Positions 7,275 through 11,580 of a stretch of DNA of 11,580 nucleotides are shown here, piece by piece. Each line of letters starts with the position of its first letter. The first letter of the stretch is position 1. Origin of the DNA: Planctomycetaceae bacterium. Its GTDB lineage: Bacteria > Planctomycetota > Planctomycetia > Planctomycetales > Planctomycetaceae. The DNA is taken from assembly GCA_020426065.1 (NCBI GenBank), contig JAGQQT010000078.1, positions 1-11,580 of the forward strand, given 5' to 3'. The position numbers and the translations under genes are program-made. The notes beneath the pieces are model-generated. The model saw only the letters and a program-made list of their open reading frames with translations, was not told where the DNA came from and made no database searches.

Positions 7275-7288
7275 CATGATCGGTCATG
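7275..7288. promoter_or_regulatory. Inverted repeat CATGA-TCGG-TCATG next to the regulator's ribosome binding site
   Basis: A perfect 5-bp inverted repeat with a 4-nt centre. It abuts the AAGGA ribosome binding site of the deoR-type gene (7270-7274). It could be an operator for autoregulation, or an RNA hairpin affecting translation of the regulator. Confidence 0.4.
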
Positions 7289-7344
7289 GAATCCCAAAGT
7301 ATGCAATCATTATCTGTCAAAATCAATCATATCCACCCATGGTA

Positions 7345-7370
7345 ATGAAAAAGAATAGGAACTTTTTCAT
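7345..7370. promoter_or_regulatory. Inverted repeat ATGAAAAAG-N8-CTTTTTCAT, candidate operator
   Basis: Two perfect 9-bp arms separated by 8 nt. The AT-rich arms make a poor terminator, with no T-run after the stem, so an operator is more likely. Its centre (7357.5) is 42 bp, four helical turns, from the centre of the next repeat (7399.5), and the spacer length is the same. Confidence 0.5.
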
Positions 7371-7388
7371 GTTTAGGAAGAATAGCAC

Positions 7389-7410
7389 AATTGCGAGTGG
7401 ATGCGCAATT
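7389..7410. promoter_or_regulatory. Inverted repeat AATTGCG-N8-CGCAATT, candidate operator
   Basis: Two perfect 7-bp arms separated by 8 nt. It overlaps the possible -35 and spacer of a minus-strand promoter (TTGCGC at 7403-7408, TATTCT at 7379-7384), the place where a repressor would block RNA polymerase. Confidence 0.5.
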
Positions 7411-7499
7411 CCCGCTGACTTTCATGCGGTTTCTGCAGAGTTTTCACAGGTCAAAGCAACACTCTGCCAACTGTAGGCAACAGTCCGTCCCCAGGATTT

Positions 7500-9620
7500 T
7501 TATTCAAGATTCCCCGCTGGGGATCTACGACGGAGGACTAGAAACAAGCCTCCGGTGTGGTCATCCAGCAGTTCCCACTGCTCAGGAGCTTCCTGAAGTT
7601 CGCGAATCTGTTCTGGGTGTTTGATTTCGCTGTAAGGATGAGCGGTGTCGATCACAATAAAATCGGTATCCTCAGGAACATTCGTCGTTCCCCCACTTAC
7701 GCGCCGGGCGTAATTGGAGTAATCGTAAGAACGTTCAAAATGCGTAAAACGAGGATGAACGAAATCTGTGGATGCCACCCGTGAATCCTGGGGAATGAGC
7801 GGGAGGATCTCGGGGAACGCCGTGGCCCGTTCATCAGGAAAATAGAGTCGTCCGGCATACCAGCGCGATCCCTGATCCCAGAACGCCATTCCCAGTGGTG
7901 AGAGAGAAAACCACAATTGAGTTGCCACACAGCAGCAAAAGACAGCTCGACTCCAGTTCCGGGGCGAGAGTTCTGGAACTGCTGGATTCTGCTCCGAAGC
8001 ATCAGCACTTCTGCTGCGGGGACTGAGCCCCGTCGCCGCACACCAGAAAACGAGTGGAATCAGGGGAGCATGAAAATGATGCCGGGGATCCTGAGCCAGT
8101 TCATTCAGGCAGAGCAGCACCAGCATCGGGAATGTACTGATCAGTCTGAGTGGCGAGCGGAGTGGGAGAAAAGCCAGCGGAAGAAAGATCGCCAGCAGAT
8201 AAGCCAGCGTCTGAACTGTTGCCAGGGCACCAATCACTCGACCTGGATCCGTCAGCATGGTCCAGACCACTTCACTGGCCGATCCACCAAATCTCGAGAA
8301 ATATCCGGCGTAATGAACCTCCACTCCGCTCCGAAACCAGCGGATCAGGCGTATCGCCAGAAACAGATAGGCAGGGCCGATTATCACAGCAGCCAGTCCA
8401 AACTTCATCAGTGCCTTACTACGAACAATGTCCGTTGATTTCCAGGCCAGAAGCAGCAGGGCCAATCCGATCGAAAAAATGACGATCGCGTAATCTTCCT
8501 TGCAGGTCAGTGAAAGACCGAGCAGGATGGCGGCATTCCGGTATCGTCCCGTTTCCAGCTGTTGTAACGCCCACAACACCAGTGGAATTCCAAAGGCAAT
8601 AGGACGAAATGTCTTCAGGTCAATCGCGATATCCAGAAACTGCATCGGAAAGTAGCACAGGTAAGCGCCTGCCAGCCAGAGTGCTGCTTTCTTGTCTCCA
8701 CAGGAACGCAGAGTCATCAGATAGACCGGAATGGCTCCAGAGGCGAGGGCCAGGGATTCCGCCAGCTCCAGCAACAGGTGAGAGGGCCAGAATACATAAA
8801 CCGGTAACAGAAACAGATGCACGAACTGAATGTGCTCTCCCCAGAACAGGCCCTGATCAAGATAACTCCGAAAACCTTTCCCATGCATCACATTCCATAA
8901 GTGCTCCTCATACATGGAAGAATCGCCGTGGGGAATCTGCAGGTTAAACCATAATCCCCAGTTCATCGCGACAAACACCACCACATAGCAGAGCATCATG
9001 CCGGTCAAAACCGGATGGGAGAGAATTGCCTGTGACCCGCGCTGAGGAAGCGAGCGGAAACCCTGGAGGGAAGCGGTTCTCTCAGTACTCTGGTTGTCTG
9101 GAATGATTTCAGCACGATCCTGCGATCTTCTTCTATGACCGGTCAACTCATAGAGCACTCCGGCAATCGAGCCCGAAACAACAAAGATGAGTACGACCTG
9201 CAAGATTTCGGTTAATCCAGTCATGATGGCCCCGGCTGCAACCAGCCAGAGCAATCCCCAGATACCCGGTAAACTGATCCACATCAATGACTTACGGAAA
9301 GCTTGAGGGGCGGCCTTGGCAAACGGAATCGCCAGTGCCAGCAGAGTCAACACGGCGGAAATTGCCAGGCAGGCTGTCAGCGAGACAAACATCTCCACTC
9401 CCCCGTTCTCGAGAGGTTGAGCCGTACCGGCCAGCAGATTCAACGCCAGCCAACCCGAAAGTCCCGGGCTGAAAAAGGACTGAATCAGACTGGGCGTTTC
9501 CGCAATCAGCTGCAGCGCATTACCCAGCAGCAGGATCACCAGGACAACGGCAATCCCATCCAGGACCGTGAGATTCGAATCGACTTCTTTCTTCGACTCT
9601 CTGGATTCGCTATCATTCAT
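7500..9620 (-). CDS. DUF2079-type polytopic membrane protein
   Basis: A 706-residue inner-membrane protein with about a dozen hydrophobic segments and a soluble C-terminal end. The diagnostic part is in the middle: GDSSMYEEHLWNVMHGKGFR, then GEHIQFVHLFLLPVYVFWP and ALASGAIPVYLM, the pattern of DUF2079 proteins, which resemble GT-C glycosyltransferases in layout. An extra N-terminal block of four or so helices (about residues 20-160) precedes it, followed by an Arg/Asp-rich cytoplasmic stretch (HRRRSQDRAEIIPDN). The C-terminal part has LIPQDSRVASTDFVHPRFTH and DTDFIVIDTAHPY, typical of the family end. The start at 9620 (MNDSESRESKK) has no strong ribosome binding site. Its stop is 238 nt from the BMC regulator, so I regard it as unrelated to the compartment. 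The biochemical function of the family is unknown. Confidence 0.85.
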   Translation of the reverse strand: MNDSESRESKKEVDSNLTVLDGIAVVLVILLLGNALQLIAETPSLIQSFFSPGLSGWLALNLLAGTAQPLENGGVEMFVSLTACLAISAVLTLLALAIPFAKAAPQAFRKSLMWISLPGIWGLLWLVAAGAIMTGLTEILQVVLIFVVSGSIAGVLYELTGHRRRSQDRAEIIPDNQSTERTASLQGFRSLPQRGSQAILSHPVLTGMMLCYVVVFVAMNWGLWFNLQIPHGDSSMYEEHLWNVMHGKGFRSYLDQGLFWGEHIQFVHLFLLPVYVFWPSHLLLELAESLALASGAIPVYLMTLRSCGDKKAALWLAGAYLCYFPMQFLDIAIDLKTFRPIAFGIPLVLWALQQLETGRYRNAAILLGLSLTCKEDYAIVIFSIGLALLLLAWKSTDIVRSKALMKFGLAAVIIGPAYLFLAIRLIRWFRSGVEVHYAGYFSRFGGSASEVVWTMLTDPGRVIGALATVQTLAYLLAIFLPLAFLPLRSPLRLISTFPMLVLLCLNELAQDPRHHFHAPLIPLVFWCAATGLSPRSRSADASEQNPAVPELSPRNWSRAVFCCCVATQLWFSLSPLGMAFWDQGSRWYAGRLYFPDERATAFPEILPLIPQDSRVASTDFVHPRFTHFERSYDYSNYARRVSGGTTNVPEDTDFIVIDTAHPYSEIKHPEQIRELQEAPEQWELLDDHTGGLFLVLRRRSPAGNLE

Positions 9621-9792
9621 GGATCTGGATGTGCGTTCTTTCTGAACGTTTGGATTCCGGAGATGAGAACAGCAGCAACAATCAAGACGGAAGCAGAAAC
9701 TGAAATTCGGATTCAGGAATGTTTCCGCAAAGATTATAAGTTAACCGCCGAATTCCGGCAGCTGGCAAGTGTGTGGGTTCAAAGGATTATCT
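9621..9792. promoter_or_regulatory. Divergent intergenic region between DUF2079 and MarR-family genes
   Basis: A 172-nt region that must hold promoters for both directions. For the MarR gene a possible -10, TATAAG (9735-9740), lies 17 bp after TTCAGG (9712-9717). A short inverted repeat, CTGAA-ATTCGGA-TTCAG (9700-9716), overlaps that -35 and could be a MarR operator. No promoter for the DUF2079 gene stands out. Confidence 0.35.
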
Positions 9793-10386
9793 GTGTCCTC
9801 TTCACCATCATCGAAAGACTGCAACTGCCTGGGAGTTGGTTCGGCGATTGTCAGCACTGCTCACGCATTTCGTCAAGCCCTTGAATGCGAACTCTCCCGC
9901 CGGGGAGTGACTTTCCGTCAATGGGAAGTGCTGACCTACCTCCTCAGCGATGGAGAACAGCCCCAGTCGGATCTGTCCGAGAAGATGGGACTCGAAGCGC
10001 AAACGATGGCTGGAATCATCGCCCGCATGGAACGGGATGGCTGGCTGACCAGAAAAAACTGTTGTGAGGATCGTCGTCGCAAACTGATCCGTATCACACA
10101 AAAAGCCAAAACCATCTGGGATGAACTGAATGCCTGCTGTGAAGCCGTTCGGCAGCAGGCCGCCGCTGGACTCAGTTCTGCTCAACTCGTCATGCTGGAA
10201 CAACTGTGTCAAATCATCCGTGACAACCTTTGTGGACCTTGCCATGAGCAGTCAGCAACTTCCAGCAAATACGATCTTGCCTCGGAATCCACAACAGATA
10301 CAAAAGAGTATGACATCAGCCTGGAGGATACGGCCGTTGACTTCGGAGATTCCACAACCATCATCCCGCCGAAGCGGCGAGATTGA
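9793..10386 (+). CDS. MarR-family transcriptional regulator, cysteine-rich
   Basis: A 197-residue winged-helix regulator. The MarR core runs from about 15 to 150: [21 protein letters not shown] (dimer helix), [11 protein letters not shown] (40-50), [31 protein letters not shown] (58-88, helix-turn-helix) and the wing [10 protein letters not shown] (93-102), matching the family 'DRR' motif. A 45-residue acidic, Ser/Thr-rich tail follows the core. The GTG at 9793 is preferred because AAAGGA lies six bases upstream; an earlier in-frame GTG at 9769 lacks one. The core has ten cysteines (10, 12, 32, 90, 91, 115, 116, 139, 147, 150), including CC pairs and CGPC, which suggests redox or metal sensing. 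The end overlaps the next gene by 77 nt. Confidence 0.88.
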   Translation: MSSSPSSKDCNCLGVGSAIVSTAHAFRQALECELSRRGVTFRQWEVLTYLLSDGEQPQSDLSEKMGLEAQTMAGIIARMERDGWLTRKNCCEDRRRKLIRITQKAKTIWDELNACCEAVRQQAAAGLSSAQLVMLEQLCQIIRDNLCGPCHEQSATSSKYDLASESTTDTKEYDISLEDTAVDFGDSTTIIPPKRRD

Positions 10387-11410
10387 AATACGGCTGATTC
10401 TGACCCTGGTGGCATGTGTCAGCCTGCTGACTTTCTGTAATTCTGTCTGCCTGGCTCAAGGGCTGGCACCGCTGGGCCGTCTGGAATCCAAGACGGGGAA
10501 TATCACCTCGGCGGCTTTTCTGTCCGATGGAAAAACCGTGCTGGCCGGAAGCTATCAGGAAGTCCTTGTTGCACCGCTCGATGATCTCAGCCAACACAAA
10601 AGCTGGACCGGCTTCAAAGGCTACGTCAGCCAGCTGGCCATCTCACCCGATGGAAATTTGTGTGCCTGTGGGCAATATCAGAAAATCACACTGGTCTCGG
10701 TGGTCGATGGTTCCATTCAGGAACAACTCGCTCATCATCGCGGACAGATCACGGGCTTGAAGTTTCTCGATCAGGATCATCTCGTCTCGGTGGCTGATGA
10801 CGGAACCGTCGCCCGCTGGACCCGAGACGCAGATTCAAACACCTGGAAAGTCACCGAGAAGAAAACATTTGATGATCCGGTCAATGGGCTGACAGTGGAT
10901 TTAACCGGCAAAAATCTGCTGGTGGCAATCGGGGACGAAACCCGTGTCACTCGTCCCGGGAAAACGGTTTGCCTCAATCTTGAAACGCTGGAGGAAAAAT
11001 GGGAAACCGAACTGCACCGCTCCGCCACAACCTGCCTGGCAGTGACATCTGACGGCAAATCTGTTCTCTCGGGATCATTCGATGAAACGATCATTCGTTC
11101 CTCTCTGGCAACCGGTGAAGCGGAAAATATCTTTCGGGGGCATGTGCGGACGGTGAACTGCATGGTGGTTCATCCCAGTCTGCCCTATGTGGTTTCGGGC
11201 AGCGGTGGCCGCAACAAAGGGAAGAATGAACTGCTGGTCTGGAATCTGGAAACGGGTGCCATTCCTGTCCGGCTCGAATCACACCAGGGAAAAATCACCT
11301 GCGTGGCCCTGACTGCGGATGGGAAAACCCTCGCGAGCGGCGGAGCCGACAAGGTCCTGCTGATTTATAATCTGGAACAGTTTTTGTCCTCCCTGAAGCC
11401 AGTCGAATAA
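10310..11410 (+). CDS. Exported WD40-repeat (beta-propeller) protein
   Basis: A 366-residue protein with a probable Sec signal and a single propeller. The hydrophobic core [15 protein letters not shown] (29-43) is followed by NSVCLAQG, with likely cleavage after Ala49. About seven WD40-type blades follow (near 58-90, 104-133, 145-172, 185-223, 238-268, 278-313, 327-355), each with S/T-x-DG-K turns and hydrophobic strands; clearest are [22 protein letters not shown] and LLVWNLETG. The start is uncertain. The ATG at 10310 gives an unusually long 27-residue lead before the hydrophobic core and overlaps the MarR gene by 77 nt; an ATG at 10244 would be longer still. No lipobox is seen. Such propellers usually bind proteins or other ligands; the partner is unknown. 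Confidence 0.85.
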   Translation: MTSAWRIRPLTSEIPQPSSRRSGEIEIRLILTLVACVSLLTFCNSVCLAQGLAPLGRLESKTGNITSAAFLSDGKTVLAGSYQEVLVAPLDDLSQHKSWTGFKGYVSQLAISPDGNLCACGQYQKITLVSVVDGSIQEQLAHHRGQITGLKFLDQDHLVSVADDGTVARWTRDADSNTWKVTEKKTFDDPVNGLTVDLTGKNLLVAIGDETRVTRPGKTVCLNLETLEEKWETELHRSATTCLAVTSDGKSVLSGSFDETIIRSSLATGEAENIFRGHVRTVNCMVVHPSLPYVVSGSGGRNKGKNELLVWNLETGAIPVRLESHQGKITCVALTADGKTLASGGADKVLLIYNLEQFLSSLKPVE

Positions 11411-11411
11411 C

Positions 11412-11430
11412 GCCTTGACCTCCTCAAGGC
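11412..11430 (+). terminator. Stem-loop directly after the WD40 gene
   Basis: GCCTTGA-CCTCC-TCAAGGC is a perfect 7-bp stem with a 5-nt loop starting two bases after the TAA. There is no T-run after it, so it may be a weak or factor-assisted terminator or a 3'-end protecting hairpin. A second stem, TCTGTG-ACGGG-CACAGA (11442-11458), follows closely. Confidence 0.5.
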
Positions 11431-11580
11431 TGGAACTCAGTTCTGTGACGGGCACAGAGCAGACAAAAATATCGCTTTCGAATTTCGCACACTTGGACAC
11501 AGCTGCACCGGAGACTATTCTGGAAAGGATCCGTCTAACCCAACGTTCTGTTTCCAGCTATTTCCGGAAGTTTTGAGTTC
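11431..11580. other. Apparently non-coding right edge
   Basis: Apart from the second small hairpin at 11442-11458, I see nothing supportable here. The minus-strand open frame crossing it lies mostly over the WD40 gene and looks like a shadow. Confidence 0.4.

Larger units (their letters stand above)
7262..7499 (-). promoter_or_regulatory. Operator-rich upstream region of the BMC operon
   Basis: This 238-nt non-coding region is the only obvious place for the operon's promoter. It contains three perfect inverted repeats (7275-7288, 7345-7370, 7389-7410), a CAATCAT direct repeat 20 bp apart (7304 and 7324), and an AAGAATAG direct repeat 27 bp apart (7351 and 7378). One possible minus-strand promoter has TATTCT (7379-7384) preceded by TG-N, 18 bp from TTGCGC (7403-7408). 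A perfect TTGACA at 7315-7320 has only TACTTT at a 13-bp spacing after it and is less likely. No clear rho-independent terminator for the upstream membrane-protein gene is visible. Confidence 0.6.

Noticed and set aside
7323..7370. A 15-codon minus-strand frame (MKKFLFFFITMGGYD) upstream of the regulator, looking like a leader peptide
   Set aside because: No ribosome binding site is visible, and its ATGAAAAAG is simply one arm of the inverted repeat at 7345-7370; chance is likely.
7327..7425. A 32-codon minus-strand frame in the operon's upstream region
   Set aside because: No Shine-Dalgarno before its ATG, no recognisable sequence, and it crosses the candidate promoter and operators.
7262..7499. 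A rho-independent terminator for the DUF2079 gene
   Set aside because: The only strong symmetry is AT-rich with no T-run after it; the repeats fit operators better.
7917..8438. A 173-codon plus-strand frame opposite the DUF2079 gene
   Set aside because: Its sequence is rich in Gln, Ser, Arg and His, as expected from the reverse strand of a membrane protein gene.
9808..10245. A 145-codon minus-strand frame opposite the MarR gene
   Set aside because: The plus strand encodes a full MarR core with a good ribosome binding site; the antisense frame has no recognisable features.
11279..11500. A 73-codon minus-strand frame at the right edge
   Set aside because: More than half of it overlaps the WD40 coding region and it runs through the hairpins after that gene; no ribosome binding site or family resemblance.
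1..11580. tRNA or rRNA genes, CRISPR arrays, insertion sequences or attachment sites
   Set aside because: I saw no cloverleaf-type sequence, regularly spaced long repeats, transposase-like protein or terminal repeats; the genes are intact and evenly packed.

Overview
The window is most likely from a planctomycete chromosome. Its left two thirds are a bacterial microcompartment (BMC) operon of the Planctomycetes-Verrucomicrobia (PVM) type, known from Planctopirus (Planctomyces) limnophila for breakdown of L-fucose and L-rhamnose. The rest holds a large DUF2079-type membrane protein and a secreted WD40 protein, both common in planctomycetes. The genus cannot be decided from the sequence alone.

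Region 1 (41-7261, all minus strand, so transcribed right to left) has eleven tightly packed genes. In transcription order they are: a DeoR-family regulator, the PduL phosphotransacylase, two hexameric shell proteins (BMC-H), a diverged acetate-kinase-family enzyme, a pentameric shell protein (BMC-P), a small four-helix membrane protein, a CoA-acylating aldehyde dehydrogenase, a second BMC-P, a two-part EutT/RpiB-like protein, and a third BMC-P. PduL, the aldehyde dehydrogenase and the EutT/RpiB-like protein all start with a short amphipathic helix of the encapsulation-peptide kind, so they are probably the lumen cargo. By analogy with the studied PVM compartment, a sugar-phosphate aldolase makes lactaldehyde, the dehydrogenase turns it into lactyl-CoA, PduL makes the acyl phosphate, and the kinase yields ATP plus the free acid. 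The aldolase and an NAD-recycling dehydrogenase are not in the window; they would be expected left of position 1 or elsewhere.

Region 2 (7262-7499) is the non-coding region upstream of the operon. It is unusually rich in symmetry: three perfect inverted repeats and two short direct repeats lie in about 140 bp. It is the best candidate for the sugar-responsive promoter and operators of the regulator encoded next to it.

Region 3 (7500-9620, minus) is one 706-residue polytopic membrane protein of the DUF2079 type, probably a separate unit. Region 4 (9621-9792) is a divergent intergenic region. Region 5 (9793-11410, plus) has a cysteine-rich MarR-family regulator whose 3' end overlaps the likely start of an exported seven-bladed WD40 protein. 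After the latter stop codon come two small hairpins and otherwise apparently non-coding sequence to the end.

The microcompartment type itself is described. The less explained parts are the changed active site of the kinase, the EutT/RpiB-like cargo candidate, the membrane protein inside a shell operon, the altered pore of one BMC-H, the operator-rich upstream region and the ten-cysteine MarR protein.
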